Below, piece by piece: positions 45,661-53,744 of a stretch of 64,000 bases of DNA. Under the pieces are notes generated by a model. The model made no database searches. It was not told the origin of the DNA and saw only the letters and a list, made by a program, of their open reading frames with translations. Position numbers and translations under genes: made by a program. Origin of the DNA: Carnobacterium viridans (GTDB lineage Bacteria > Bacillota > Bacilli > Lactobacillales > Carnobacteriaceae); contig NZ_FNJW01000008.1 in NCBI RefSeq assembly GCF_900102725.1, positions 868,001 to 932,000 on the forward strand, in the 5' to 3' direction. The first letter of the stretch is position 1, and every line of letters begins with the position of its first letter.

Positions 45661-45843
45661 TTAAAGGGGGTATTCAATCAAAAAAGTTTCTAATTCTTTC
45701 TTTTCTTTAGTGATTAAATCTAATTTAGTTTTATTTCTTAACAAAGCATTTTCCAATTCCACCTTATTTTTCTGGAAACTTTCTTCTGATTCATTAACAA
45801 GTTGAAGGCGATACTCAATTGTCTTCCTAACTGATTCATTCAT
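45661..45843 (-). CDS. Small coiled-coil phage protein
   Basis: A 60-residue helical, charged protein (MNESVRKTIEYRLQLVNESE) between HNH and terS. SD GGAGGATGG is close to the ATG. Heptad-like E/L/K pattern; perhaps a packaging accessory. No family recognised. Confidence 0.6.
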   Translation of the reverse strand: MNESVRKTIEYRLQLVNESEESFQKNKVELENALLRNKTKLDLITKEKKELETFLIEYPL

Positions 45844-45864
45844 TCTCCATCCTCCTATTGTTTG

Positions 45865-46242
45865 TTAATACCATTCATCTTCAATCCATTTGTTCTCTTT
45901 CTTTTTACCTTTAAACATACGATCATGTCTTACTTCATGATGATAGAAACAAAGCGTACGCAAGTTGCTTGGTTCAAGTGCCAACTCTGGATGAGTTTCA
46001 AGTTCTTTAATATGGTCCACTATCAATGTCGTATCTTCTTTAGATGTTACGATTCCTTTTTGTTTACACCATTGACACTCATAGTTATCACGTTTAATTA
46101 TTTCAAGTCTTAACCTTCGCCACGTGCTTGCGTTATAAAACTTATCTCTATCTTCTTTAGTCAGTACGTTAAGCAATAGGCTATCACCAACTCTCACGAT
46201 AATTTCTTTGTTTATTATTTTGTACAAAAAAAGCACCCACAA
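45865..46242 (-). CDS. HNH endonuclease, packaging-associated
   Basis: A 125-residue HNH nuclease: CQWCKQKG and a second zinc pair are implied by CFYHHE; the catalytic core is LIVDHIKELETHPELALEPS and NLRTLCFYHHEVRH. In cos phages such HNH proteins act with TerS/TerL in cos cleavage. A GTG at about 46200 is an alternative start with better family length. Confidence 0.88.
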   Translation of the reverse strand: MWVLFLYKIINKEIIVRVGDSLLLNVLTKEDRDKFYNASTWRRLRLEIIKRDNYECQWCKQKGIVTSKEDTTLIVDHIKELETHPELALEPSNLRTLCFYHHEVRHDRMFKGKKKENKWIEDEWY

Positions 46243-46379
46243 TTAAGTGTATGCTTTTTACCAATATAGCTTTTGCAACTCGCACCATGTGCATGTCAGT
46301 CGCTTAATTAACTTGAAGAAAGACGTAACGAACAATAAAATTAGTTTAATGTGACTTCCTACGCTTTCTTCACACTAGA

Positions 46380-46423
46380 ATCATACAACACTTTTTATAG
46401 AGAACTCGTGCAAACTCGTGCAA
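46380..46423 (-). promoter_or_regulatory. Candidate late promoter with tandem activator repeats
   Basis: Two abutting copies of ACTCGTGCAA (46404-46413, 46414-46423) sit right after the ArpU/RinA-like gene. Read leftwards, a -10 TATGAT (46380-46385) is 18 bp away, with no good -35; the repeat edge occupies that position. This layout fits an activator-dependent late promoter driving HNH-terS-terL and onwards. Confidence 0.6.
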
Positions 46424-46425
46424 CA

Positions 46426-46872
46426 TTATGAATCTACTTGTATTTTTTTATTCTTCAGTAATTGTTTATTAAACTCATCCGCTATTTCATTACGCCACCT
46501 ATACAATGTACTAGCATCTACATTCAACTTAGCAGCACAACGCTTTGGATGTCCTCTATAAGGTCCTTTCCTGTTTATGTAGAACTCCTTCATAGCTTCT
46601 TGTAAGTGTTCAGGTAGTGCTGCATAAGTCCTTTCAATTGCTTGGCCTATATTAACGTATTTGTTTAAATCCTCATTCTCATCAATTTTGATAAGCGTGC
46701 TCAATAACTTATCGTTATCTCCTCCAGAAGATTTTCCTCCACCCACATTATTATCAGCTAGTTGATAAGGATAACGAATAGATAACTCTAATTGCTTAGC
46801 CTCTTTTAAATACCATTTATACTTGGATAGCTTTACTTCAAGCTCTTTAAACTTATCAGACAAATAGGTCAC
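46426..46872 (-). CDS. ArpU/RinA-type late transcription activator
   Basis: A 148-residue protein at the end of the early operon. The C-terminal half (about 85-140: LPEHLQEAMKEFYINRK; CAAKLNVDASTLYRWRNEIA) is a sigma-70 region 4-like HTH seen in ArpU/RinA/DUF722 phage regulators. It is followed by the repeat-containing candidate late promoter. Confidence 0.82.
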   Translation of the reverse strand: MTYLSDKFKELEVKLSKYKWYLKEAKQLELSIRYPYQLADNNVGGGKSSGGDNDKLLSTLIKIDENEDLNKYVNIGQAIERTYAALPEHLQEAMKEFYINRKGPYRGHPKRCAAKLNVDASTLYRWRNEIADEFNKQLLKNKKIQVDS

Positions 46873-47576
46873 CTCTTGTTTTTTAATTTAGTAAACTGTT
46901 CTTGATTCATCAATATCCCTGAGACGTGTTGCTTATCTGCAAATGCTTTGTGCCCTATTGATTCTGCTTCTTGATAGTGATCCTTGCACAAGCACATCAA
47001 CTCATGTCTTCCTTGTACCTTCTTAGCTCCTGTAGTATTCATTGGATAAACCATGCCTGTTTGCCAACAGACAGCGCACTTTCTTTTATATAAACATTTA
47101 ATCAATTGATGCTTAAGGTCCTCAGCTAATTCAATTGGTGGATCAGATAAAGGTACGCCATACTCTAAACAGAAATCTAAAAGAAATGTAATGAACTCAC
47201 TTGCTATAGTTACTGTACAGTCACCAGTTAACTCACTGGTGCTGAACTCATCAATTCCTTTCGATTTACAAAATATTAATTTCATATCTTCTTTGATAGA
47301 TTCAATGTCATATGCATTTCTTCCGCCACCTGAACTCTTCACTATATCGCTTAATATGGCATGTATCTTCTTTCTTTGCTGAGCTGTGATGATTCGGTTA
47401 TCAAACAAGGTAAACTCCCCGTACAGCTCTCCTTTGCTATTTGTATAACGTTCTAACTGATAACCGATAATTGGTTCATCTAACGTAATCAATAGTTGTT
47501 GCTGACCTTCTTTATTAAATACAGTACCCGTTACCTTTGATAATATGTTCGTTGCATTCTCTACTTTTGTTTCCAT
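46869..47576 (-). CDS. Putative HNHc-type phage nuclease/recombination protein
   Basis: A 235-residue protein. The N-terminal part contains ITAQQRKKIHAILSDI, and the C-terminal part has Cys/His pairs (KCAVCWQTG, GRHELMCLCKDHYQEAES) in the arrangement of HNHc_6 proteins found beside SSB in Lactobacillales phages. It likely acts in recombination or replication. Overlaps the ArpU start. Confidence 0.75.
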   Translation of the reverse strand: METKVENATNILSKVTGTVFNKEGQQQLLITLDEPIIGYQLERYTNSKGELYGEFTLFDNRIITAQQRKKIHAILSDIVKSSGGGRNAYDIESIKEDMKLIFCKSKGIDEFSTSELTGDCTVTIASEFITFLLDFCLEYGVPLSDPPIELAEDLKHQLIKCLYKRKCAVCWQTGMVYPMNTTGAKKVQGRHELMCLCKDHYQEAESIGHKAFADKQHVSGILMNQEQFTKLKNKR

Positions 47577-47591
47577 TCGTTACACCTCACT

Positions 47592-48116
47592 TTAAAAAGG
47601 TAAATCATCATCACTGACATCAATAGGTTGTCCTGTCCGTTCAAATGGATCATAGTTATTTGATGAATCATTATTTGGTGATTGATGTGTGCTAGGCTCA
47701 TCCCCGTAGTTATAGTTGCTAGACTGTTCATTTCTAGTATTGCTGCTAGATTGATTATTATTGTACTGATTACTATTATCTTTGTTCGAGTCTTTACTTT
47801 TCGGTTCTAATAAAGAGAATGATTCTACAATCACTTCAGTTACATATATCCTTTGGCCTTGCTGATTATCATAACTTCTTGTTTGAATCCTACCTTCAAT
47901 ACCAACCAATGCGCCTTTACGTGTGAAATTAGCCATACTTTCAGCTGATTTACGCCATATAACACAATTGATGAAGTCAGCATCACGTTTACCTACTTGA
48001 TTTGTAAAAGATCTATTTACAGCGATAGAGAATGTTGCTACCGCTGTACCATTGGATGTGTACTTTAAATCAAGGTCTTTTGTTAATCTTCCGACCAGCA
48101 CTACATTATTGATCAT
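47592..48116 (-). CDS. ssb: Single-stranded DNA-binding protein
   Basis: A 174-residue SSB. The OB fold (about 1-105: [20 protein letters not shown] and [12 protein letters not shown]-like segments), a Ser/Asn/Gln-rich linker and the acidic C-terminal tip DDDLPF are all present. The tip recruits host repair/replication proteins. Phage copy, translationally coupled to the upstream gene. Confidence 0.95.
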   Translation of the reverse strand: MINNVVLVGRLTKDLDLKYTSNGTAVATFSIAVNRSFTNQVGKRDADFINCVIWRKSAESMANFTRKGALVGIEGRIQTRSYDNQQGQRIYVTEVIVESFSLLEPKSKDSNKDNSNQYNNNQSSSNTRNEQSSNYNYGDEPSTHQSPNNDSSNNYDPFERTGQPIDVSDDDLPF

Positions 48117-48826
48117 TTACCAAACCAACCTTTCAACTTGCCTTTTAACTTATTCCATTTACTAGGTTCTTTTACTATAGAATTTACAGCACTTTTTAAT
48201 TGCTCTTCTGTTGAAAATGCTGTGGATGAATAAGTTAATCCTTTAACAGTAGTTTTAATTTCACGGTGACTTTCCGGTGTAACCAGATGAATATTACTAA
48301 CATCAAAAGTTTCTGCATTTAATACCCCTGTGGTGATTCTTTCTTTAGTACCTAATATATTTTTATCTAGATTATCAATACTATCTGTATCTAATTGTAA
48401 ATTATCTAACTCAGCAATATGTTTGAAATACGTTTCTGGTTCCTCTTTTGGCATCTTGCCATGTCCTGCAGACAAAATGCTCCCTGTTTCATCTGAATTA
48501 AAAAAAGTATGATTAGCTTCGTGATTTTCCAAAGAGTATCTTAGTGAGTCGATTGAATCAACTGATTCCATTGCATCAATTAAATTCATAAACTGATGAA
48601 CAATGACATTATCTGCATATAAGCTCACTATTTCCCCATTAATTATCTTAGTGCCCTCTAAAAAAAATATTCCATTCTTGATTTTTAAATTAGTCTTCAA
48701 TGAGTTCAAATCTTTTGGTCCACATTTTAAAAGGTAATCATATTCAAATTGAGTTAATACTTCCTTTTTACTTTGCAGCTTATCCATAATACGTTTATTA
48801 ATCTTATTCTTTATACGTTTATTCAT
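48113..48826 (-). CDS. Hypothetical early-region protein
   Basis: A 237-residue soluble protein with basic ends ([32 protein letters not shown]) and an acidic centre. The basic ends suggest nucleic acid or membrane contact. No recognised domain. It overlaps ssb and the next upstream gene, so it is in the replication operon. Confidence 0.65.
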   Translation of the reverse strand: MNKRIKNKINKRIMDKLQSKKEVLTQFEYDYLLKCGPKDLNSLKTNLKIKNGIFFLEGTKIINGEIVSLYADNVIVHQFMNLIDAMESVDSIDSLRYSLENHEANHTFFNSDETGSILSAGHGKMPKEEPETYFKHIAELDNLQLDTDSIDNLDKNILGTKERITTGVLNAETFDVSNIHLVTPESHREIKTTVKGLTYSSTAFSTEEQLKSAVNSIVKEPSKWNKLKGKLKGWFGK

Positions 48827-49107
48827 TCATCTTCACTCCATCCGTTATCTTTTTTTAATAGATCTAACTCAAATTTATAGCCATTAGCTGTATTCTGCCA
48901 TTCCACCAAGTCACCTTTAACATCCTCGATTTCTTTCTTAGCAGCATCAATATTCTTTTGTTTTTGTTCGATTTTGTATTCATTAACAGTATTAACGAAT
49001 TCCAAACGTGCATTATCAACCAGCAGATAGATTAAACCGATGAGCATGCCTATTACTATGAGCGCTGGTACTGCTGTAATCAGTATATTTTCTATTTTTA
49101 ATCTCAT
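48823..49107 (-). CDS. Small membrane-anchored coiled-coil protein
   Basis: A 94-residue protein with one N-terminal membrane helix (ILITAVPALIVIGMLIGLIYLLV) and a coiled-coil C-terminus. It overlaps the 237-residue gene by ATGA. It might tether early phage functions to the membrane; unproven. Confidence 0.6.
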   Translation of the reverse strand: MRLKIENILITAVPALIVIGMLIGLIYLLVDNARLEFVNTVNEYKIEQKQKNIDAAKKEIEDVKGDLVEWQNTANGYKFELDLLKKDNGWSEDE

Positions 49108-49138
49108 GATTTATCCGGAACCTCCTCTGTTTAATAAA

Positions 49139-49375
49139 CTATAAATATTTCGCAATCATTGCTTGATGAATACTTTCAGCAAAGTTAACTGCTATTGTGT
49201 CCTCAAATGCTCTATCATCTGAGTTTAATAAATCTAATAACATATCTTCTTGTAGCCTTTTCCATTCTTCATTATCAGCATCTTGTTCTGAAATCCCGAA
49301 CTTACTGAGAATAATTACAGTTGCTTTTTTTGAGACGTTATTTAAATTGATCGTTCTTGAAGCTTCTAAACTCAT
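49139..49375 (-). CDS. Hypothetical early-region protein
   Basis: A 78-residue acidic protein (MSLEASRTINLNNVSKKATV). The start overlaps the stop of the 57-residue gene upstream. No family recognised. Confidence 0.6.
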   Translation of the reverse strand: MSLEASRTINLNNVSKKATVIILSKFGISEQDADNEEWKRLQEDMLLDLLNSDDRAFEDTIAVNFAESIHQAMIAKYL

Positions 49376-49545
49376 TCAGCATCTTCCTCCAATTCAGCAA
49401 CTCTGTGTCTTACTTCAGCAAACATAGATCCTAATTGCATTAAAGCTCGGACTGGATCTTGTTCAATAGAAATCTCCCATTGTTTCAAACATTTTTCTGA
49501 AAATTCTTTTTCTGTTTCTTCTCCAGTAAATTGAACAAATTCCAT
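49372..49545 (-). CDS. 57-residue acidic phage protein
   Basis: An ATG at 49543-49545 encodes MEFVQFTGEETEKEFSEKCL and ends AELEEDAE. The preceding GGAGGACAAATA gives a good SD. The stop overlaps the next start (ATGA). Similar short acidic proteins are common in phage early operons; function unknown. Confidence 0.6.
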   Translation of the reverse strand: MEFVQFTGEETEKEFSEKCLKQWEISIEQDPVRALMQLGSMFAEVRHRVAELEEDAE

Positions 49546-49722
49546 TTATTTGTCCTCCTGTGCTTTTATAAAATTATTAGCAAAACTCAATTGCTGATGT
49601 ATATAAGGATCATCATGTTTACCACCAGTCGAAAGCCAATCTCCACACCGTTGATTGATGTCTTTTAAAACTGGTAATGGTAATAAGTGTGAAATTGATG
49701 CTAGTTCATCCATTGCTGACAT
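49546..49722 (-). CDS. DUF6877-like small phage protein
   Basis: A protein of 58 residues (MSAMDELASISHLLPLPVLK; then DINQRCGDWLSTGG). The D-I-N-x-R-x-G-D-W-L pattern with DDPYI matches DUF6877 as I remember it. I chose the ATG at 49722, 8 bases after GGAG, over the GTG at 49731 that overlaps the SD. Confidence 0.65.
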   Translation of the reverse strand: MSAMDELASISHLLPLPVLKDINQRCGDWLSTGGKHDDPYIHQQLSFANNFIKAQEDK

Positions 49723-49737
49723 CTGAATCACTCCAAT

Positions 49738-50412
49738 TTATTTTTTGTATTCCCATTCAAATCCATAACTGGTCTTTTGTTTCTTTCTAGCACCTGCAGC
49801 AATCCCACTTGGATGTACTCCTAATGCTTTACCAGCGTCTTTAACAGATGCGAATTCATTGATGACTACACCATTCTTAATTTGCAAAATACTTTTGCTT
49901 GTATGATGATTAATTTTCTTCATATTTTTAATTTCTGGAAACTCATCACCTGCGTACTTCCATCTGTAACCTAAAGAAGAATCTGTTTTTTTTCTTAAGC
50001 AATGAGGTATGCCAGAATGCGCAATATTGAAATGCTTATTAGCTTCTGCAATTGAATCAAAAGAATTAATATAAACGCCATCCATAGTCCATTGTTCTAT
50101 TCGTCTTTTTGGTGTTCTAATTCTCTTTTTCTTAGGTGCAGCATTTGGGTCAACTTCTTTTTTAGGTATATTACGGTATCTCTTTAACACTTGTTTAGTT
50201 ACTTTTACTTGATGGCCATCTTTTACCATATCTTTGAATTTAACTACGGTACGTTCTCTTTTGCTGATTTCTACTACAGCACTATGATCATAAATAATTT
50301 CTATTCTTGCTTTGAATATTCCTTTTGCTTGTGTCTGACATTCAACTACATCACCAACGGTTACATTTGCTACATCAATATTTCTATCGCTGTATGTTTG
50401 AGTGTTAGTCAC
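49738..50412 (-). CDS. NUMOD1-repeat DNA-binding protein without nuclease domain
   Basis: About 224 residues from a GTG at 50412 (GGAGG 8 bases before). A beta-rich N-terminal domain (about 1-75) is followed by a basic linker (KKKRIRTPKRR) and two NUMOD1-like modules: MDGVYINSFDSIAEANKHF with GIPHCLRKK, and NGVVINEFASVKDAGKALGV with GIAAGARKK. NUMOD1 normally targets homing nucleases to DNA, but no HNH or GIY-YIG catalytic motif is visible. It may be a nuclease remnant or a free DNA-binding factor. Confidence 0.75.
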   Translation of the reverse strand: MTNTQTYSDRNIDVANVTVGDVVECQTQAKGIFKARIEIIYDHSAVVEISKRERTVVKFKDMVKDGHQVKVTKQVLKRYRNIPKKEVDPNAAPKKKRIRTPKRRIEQWTMDGVYINSFDSIAEANKHFNIAHSGIPHCLRKKTDSSLGYRWKYAGDEFPEIKNMKKINHHTSKSILQIKNGVVINEFASVKDAGKALGVHPSGIAAGARKKQKTSYGFEWEYKK

Positions 50413-50801
50413 TCTGCACCCTCCTTTAAGTATCCGAGTTGTTTCGCGTATTTTTGAACTTCTTGCATCATCCCTACTGAATATCCCCAATGAGTACAAT
50501 ACAATCCGCTATACCCATTATTTCCATTGGTATATTTACCAGTACGTATAAATTCGCTAAAATCCAATACCAATGCATTTAAAGTTCCACCATGACTGAA
50601 TCCTTTTTCAAGATGCTTATAGCTATATGCATAAAGAACATCTTTCGTGTACTCGTCTACATAATAAATTCGATTATTGATAATCTTGAAATACCCATAT
50701 TGACCATCTGGTTCATAATAGAAAAATTTCCTTCCAACTGAGCCGATATTTTTAATTATCTTATTAATAATTTCAACCCTTTCTTCTTTTGTTGAATCCA
50801 T
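50409..50801 (-). CDS. Hypothetical early-region protein
   Basis: A 130-residue protein rich in Tyr and Gly (KFFYYEPDGQYGYFKIINNR; GYSGLYCTHWGYSVGMMQE). It overlaps the NUMOD1 gene start. It resembles unnamed conserved phage proteins; no function assigned. Confidence 0.65.
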   Translation of the reverse strand: MDSTKEERVEIINKIIKNIGSVGRKFFYYEPDGQYGYFKIINNRIYYVDEYTKDVLYAYSYKHLEKGFSHGGTLNALVLDFSEFIRTGKYTNGNNGYSGLYCTHWGYSVGMMQEVQKYAKQLGYLKEGAE

Positions 50802-50813
50802 GATTTATTCCTC

Positions 50814-50996
50814 CTAACCAACAAGTAATTTGTATTCTTCGCCATTAGACAAGAAATAAACATCATTAACTAAATCTGTCTTATTCATTTCTTCAAGTGT
50901 TTCATCAACTTCTTCAAGAAGACTTTCCATAGATCCATACATACCTATGAATTGCTTACCACCCTTTACCTTTGCAAAAACAAAAATTTCTTTCAC
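50814..50996 (-). CDS. Small hypothetical phage protein
   Basis: A 60-residue protein (MKEIFVFAKVKGGKQFIGMY) with beta-strand then acidic helix. AGGAGGAATTATTG provides the SD. No family recognised. Confidence 0.6.
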   Translation of the reverse strand: MKEIFVFAKVKGGKQFIGMYGSMESLLEEVDETLEEMNKTDLVNDVYFLSNGEEYKLLVG

Positions 50997-51014
50997 AATA
51001 ATTCCTCCTAGTCA

Positions 51015-51218
51015 TCAATTAATAGTGGACCACTTAGCATGTTTGTATAACTTAATTTCAGCTTTTGGTGTGATTCTAAAATAATCTATTGATCCAAATT
51101 CATTTTTTGCATCCATTTGAAGCTCATCTTCAATTGGATAAGATGTTACTGGAGTATAAGCATTAAGTATTAAGTAGTCTTCCAGTGTTTCCTTCATTTC
51201 TTTCTGTTTAAGTACCAT
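51015..51218 (-). CDS. Small hypothetical phage protein
   Basis: A 67-residue protein (MVLKQKEMKETLEDYLILNA). AAAAGGAGC precedes the ATG. No family recognised; early operon member between RecU and the 60-residue gene. Confidence 0.6.
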   Translation of the reverse strand: MVLKQKEMKETLEDYLILNAYTPVTSYPIEDELQMDAKNEFGSIDYFRITPKAEIKLYKHAKWSTIN

Positions 51219-51244
51219 CTGACTAGCTCCTTTTAAGTTAGTGT

Positions 51245-51841
51245 TTACTTCAATTCATTCTTGTTAGATTTATAAAGAAAATTGATGATGCCACTTTCAA
51301 ACTTCACTCTAAATTCTTGAATGTCGCTTTCTTTTAAATGTTTCCGGCCATAGAGCTCTTTCATGTCTCTCCAATTTACCCAAGGTATGCGGTAGAAGTT
51401 TTTAAAGTTGAAACTGACCAGGATGAAGCAGACGGCTCCGAACTTGTCATAGCTTCTTAAGCTATTAATCTGTTCTGTAGATAATCGACCATAAGGCATT
51501 GTTTCTGTATTCGTGTGTTTTGCTTCAAACATGACTGATTTACCGCCCATCAGTATGCCTTTATAATCTGCTTGCGCTTGTTTTATAAAGACTGCGATAA
51601 ATTTCCCTGGTTGACCTGGCATTGATTTTAGAGGTTTCATTGGTTCTGGAGTCTTTTGTATATCAGCTACTCCAATTCGTTTATAATAGGCTACTGTTGC
51701 ATCAATATATGATTCGAATGCTGCACCTGTTGCTTTTGATTTTCTCCCTTGTGCTACTCGTTTAGGACTTTTGACTTTAGTTAATGCTGCATGGGCCGTT
51801 GGATCCGGATAATGTTTTGCGTTAAATTTATCTATACTCAT
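51245..51841 (-). CDS. RecU-like Holliday junction resolvase
   Basis: A 198-residue resolvase of the RecU/phage type. Visible features are GAAFESYIDATVAYYKRIG, the catalytic-core-like DYKGILMGGKSVMFEAKHTN (Asp, Glu and Lys ligands) and GAVCFILVSF. It resolves branched DNA from replication or recombination. Its start overlaps the stop of the 38-residue gene. Confidence 0.87.
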   Translation of the reverse strand: MSIDKFNAKHYPDPTAHAALTKVKSPKRVAQGRKSKATGAAFESYIDATVAYYKRIGVADIQKTPEPMKPLKSMPGQPGKFIAVFIKQAQADYKGILMGGKSVMFEAKHTNTETMPYGRLSTEQINSLRSYDKFGAVCFILVSFNFKNFYRIPWVNWRDMKELYGRKHLKESDIQEFRVKFESGIINFLYKSNKNELK

Positions 51842-51954
51842 ATGTGCTCCACCCTTAAGAATATTAGTTGTTGTTGTATTCGATACTCTTCTTCAAGCTC
51901 TTTGGTAAACCGATGTACTGAACCATCTAAGAAACAGATATAAACATATCTCAT
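51838..51954 (-). CDS. 38-residue coupled micro-protein
   Basis: An ATG at 51952-51954 overlapping the initiator gene stop encodes MRYVYICFLDGSVHRFTKEL and then a charged helix. Its stop overlaps the recU ATG. The double ATGA junction (initiator-peptide-recU) supports translation of this short frame. Confidence 0.6.
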   Translation of the reverse strand: MRYVYICFLDGSVHRFTKELEEEYRIQQQLIFLRVEHI

Positions 51955-52880
51955 GCTTCTGCTCTCCTATTCTGTATTCTTGCAAGTCGTTCATTAAAAG
52001 CTGCTTTATCCTCTGCACTCATTGGCTTTTCTTCAACTTTTTGATTTTCTTCTTTTGCCCAATCTGGTAATGTTTCTTTTCTCAATGGTGCTTTGTTGAA
52101 ATTATTTCTAGGTGCTGCTTTCTTAGCTTGTACCTCAGCTTCACGTTTCTTTTCTAATGCATCAATATCCTCAACTGATTTAACACCTTTGTCTTCCCAG
52201 TTCTTTAAGATTGTATTTACATAAGCGTATTTCCTAACTCCCTGATCACTGGCAACCTCAATTGCTTTTACAACGATTGATTCATTACCTTCAAAGTCTT
52301 TTACCCAATGTTCTAATTTCTCAATTGTCAAAGGTGGAATCATTCCGAATCCGGTTTGTTCCCAGGTAGTGATGAAATTTGGCTGTTTCTCTGAAGCGGG
52401 TTGTTGTTGTTTATTTTTAAGACTGTTATTAATAGAACTGTTATTATTAAAACTGTTATTATTAGTGCCGTCATTATCCATGCATGGGCTATCCAACGTT
52501 GGGTTATCCATGCATGGATTTTGACGTGTTGGTTCATCCATCACGTCATTTTGAAGTGTTGGTTGATAATTTATAACGCTATTTATTGTGTAGACATTAC
52601 TTCCCCAAGAGCCTTTACTAGTGCGTTCTCTCTTCACTTCGATGTAGCCTTTTTCTACTAAAACCTTCTTGTGTTTATGGAATCTGTTCTCTCCGATATC
52701 TAAGTCGTTACATATAAGACTCACACTTGGAAATGCTGACGTTCCGTTACCAGCGTAAGAGCTGATATAAGCGTATATAGCTTTTGCTTCAATGGTTAAG
52801 TCCTTATCCTTCATGACTAGTTTAGGTATGATCCCATAGCCTAGAGATAGTACACCTTCAATTTTTATCTTGTCTTCCAT
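51951..52880 (-). CDS. Replication initiator: N-terminal winged helix plus DnaD/DnaB-like C-domain
   Basis: A 309-residue phage replisome organiser. The N-terminal winged helix (about 15-105: LTIEAKAIYAYISSYAGNG; FHKHKKVLVEKGYIEVKRER) is joined by a repetitive linker (about 107-160) to a DnaB_2-type domain (about 170-235). The linker has three 10-residue units (PTLQNDVMDE, PTRQNPCMDN, PTLDSPCMDN) and three 5-residue NNS units. The linker DNA is a probable origin. No helicase-loader gene is visible, so host DnaB/DnaI may be recruited directly. Confidence 0.85.
   Translation of the reverse strand: MEDKIKIEGVLSLGYGIIPKLVMKDKDLTIEAKAIYAYISSYAGNGTSAFPSVSLICNDLDIGENRFHKHKKVLVEKGYIEVKRERTSKGSWGSNVYTINSVINYQPTLQNDVMDEPTRQNPCMDNPTLDSPCMDNDGTNNNSFNNNSSINNSLKNKQQQPASEKQPNFITTWEQTGFGMIPPLTIEKLEHWVKDFEGNESIVVKAIEVASDQGVRKYAYVNTILKNWEDKGVKSVEDIDALEKKREAEVQAKKAAPRNNFNKAPLRKETLPDWAKEENQKVEEKPMSAEDKAAFNERLARIQNRRAEA
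52421..52563. repeat. Origin-like iteron and AT-rich repeat array inside the initiator gene
   Basis: Three 30-bp direct repeats (52474-52503, 52504-52533, 52534-52563); the first two contain palindrome CCATGCATGG and all end near GTTGG. Directly adjacent are three perfect-length 15-bp AT-rich repeats built on AACTGTTATTATTAA (52421-52435, 52436-52450, 52451-52465). Iterons beside an AT-rich unwinding-like element fit a replication origin, which many Lactobacillales phages embed in the initiator gene. Confidence 0.65.
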
Positions 52881-52958
52881 TTCACTGCACCTTCACTTTC
52901 ATTTTTTGAATATTAATGATAAAATGTTTGTAATATTATTAAATAAATCTTTTTATTC

Positions 52959-52992
52959 GCCTAACAAATATGCCAATTTGTTAGGCTTTTTT
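52959..52992 (+). terminator. Rightward-facing hairpin terminator inside a leftward operon
   Basis: GCCTAACAAAT, 6-base loop, ATTTGTTAGGC (perfect 11-bp stem), then T6 on the + strand. All flanking genes read leftwards, so it would end an antisense or small rightward transcript, or act as a leader hairpin of the initiator mRNA. Confidence 0.6.
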
Positions 52993-52996
52993 ATGC

Positions 52997-53152
52997 TTAA
53001 AATATCCAACCTAGTATTAAGATGATTGCGCTGAAAAATATAGCTTTAAAAAATAATTTGTACCAAAACTTACTCTCTTCATCAATTTCATCAGTACCCC
53101 AAAAATAAAGAGTACTTGCACTAATTAATCTTTCAGTTACTTCGTTAAACAT
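52997..53152 (-). CDS. 51-residue single-pass membrane protein
   Basis: An ATG at 53150-53152 encodes MFNEVTERLISASTLYFWGT, then a C-terminal membrane helix (FFKAIFFSAIILILGWIF). AGGTAGGTAATGTAG gives a weak SD. It lies between HTH genes and the initiator. It fills most of an otherwise gene-free 335-bp gap (52881-53215). Confidence 0.5.
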   Translation of the reverse strand: MFNEVTERLISASTLYFWGTDEIDEESKFWYKLFFKAIFFSAIILILGWIF

Positions 53153-53215
53153 CTACATTACCTACCTTTCTATGTCGAATGATTAATACCTCTTTTTTGC
53201 CCGCCCGGCAGTTGA

Positions 53216-53512
53216 TTAATTAAATTTAGTATTTTTTCGAATCCATTCTTCTACTTGCCTTTTCGGATACCTTCTCCCGTTCTTTCCAAATTCAACAAAG
53301 GGAAATCCTTTCTTGTATAAAAAGAACTCATCAGCGGTTTTTGTATCACATTTAAGAATTCTTTCGCATAAGTCTTTTTTAGTAAGCAGCTCATCATCAC
53401 TGTATTTAGTTTCAATTGAATTTTTAATCTGAGGTAGTGATACTTCCAAGAACTTACTAGCCATCCATTCAAAGAATTTGTTCGTAGACATAGAATCAAA
53501 TTGGATGTTCAT
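53216..53512 (-). CDS. Helix-turn-helix phage DNA-binding protein, possible excisionase
   Basis: A 98-residue protein whose C-terminal half (LTKKDLCERILKCDTKTADE; GRRYPKRQVEEWIRKN) is a MerR/excisionase-like winged helix. Only candidate excisionase in the prophage, although this position (early operon) is also typical of DUF771-like regulators. Confidence 0.65.
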   Translation of the reverse strand: MNIQFDSMSTNKFFEWMASKFLEVSLPQIKNSIETKYSDDELLTKKDLCERILKCDTKTADEFFLYKKGFPFVEFGKNGRRYPKRQVEEWIRKNTKFN

Positions 53513-53515
53513 GAT

Positions 53516-53731
53516 CTATCCCTCCTCTTTTTTCTGCTCAGTTCTAAATTCATCTAAACTAATTCCTAACACATCTGCTATCTTACAAACTGTACTGAAT
53601 CTTAAATCATTTGCTCTTCCACTCTTTAGTTCGTAAAGAGTATTTTGAGCAATATTAGCCTTTTTTGTTAGTTCATAAATAGTTAGATTTTTTTCTTTTA
53701 ACTGTTTATCTATTTTCCACCACAAATTCAT
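53516..53731 (-). CDS. XRE-family HTH regulator
   Basis: A 71-residue Cro/CI-type HTH protein (LTIYELTKKANIAQNTLYEL; FSTVCKIADVLGISLDEF). I chose the ATG at 53731 after GGAGG; the frame extends to 53746. It is divergent from the DUF2188 gene, with two dyads between them, so it probably regulates that interval. Confidence 0.8.
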   Translation of the reverse strand: MNLWWKIDKQLKEKNLTIYELTKKANIAQNTLYELKSGRANDLRFSTVCKIADVLGISLDEFRTEQKKEEG

Positions 53732-53744
53732 AGGCTCCCTCCCC

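Noticed and set aside
52401-52661. Rightward frame with repeated HAW peptides
   Set aside because: It is the antisense of the initiator linker repeats and has no ribosome binding site.
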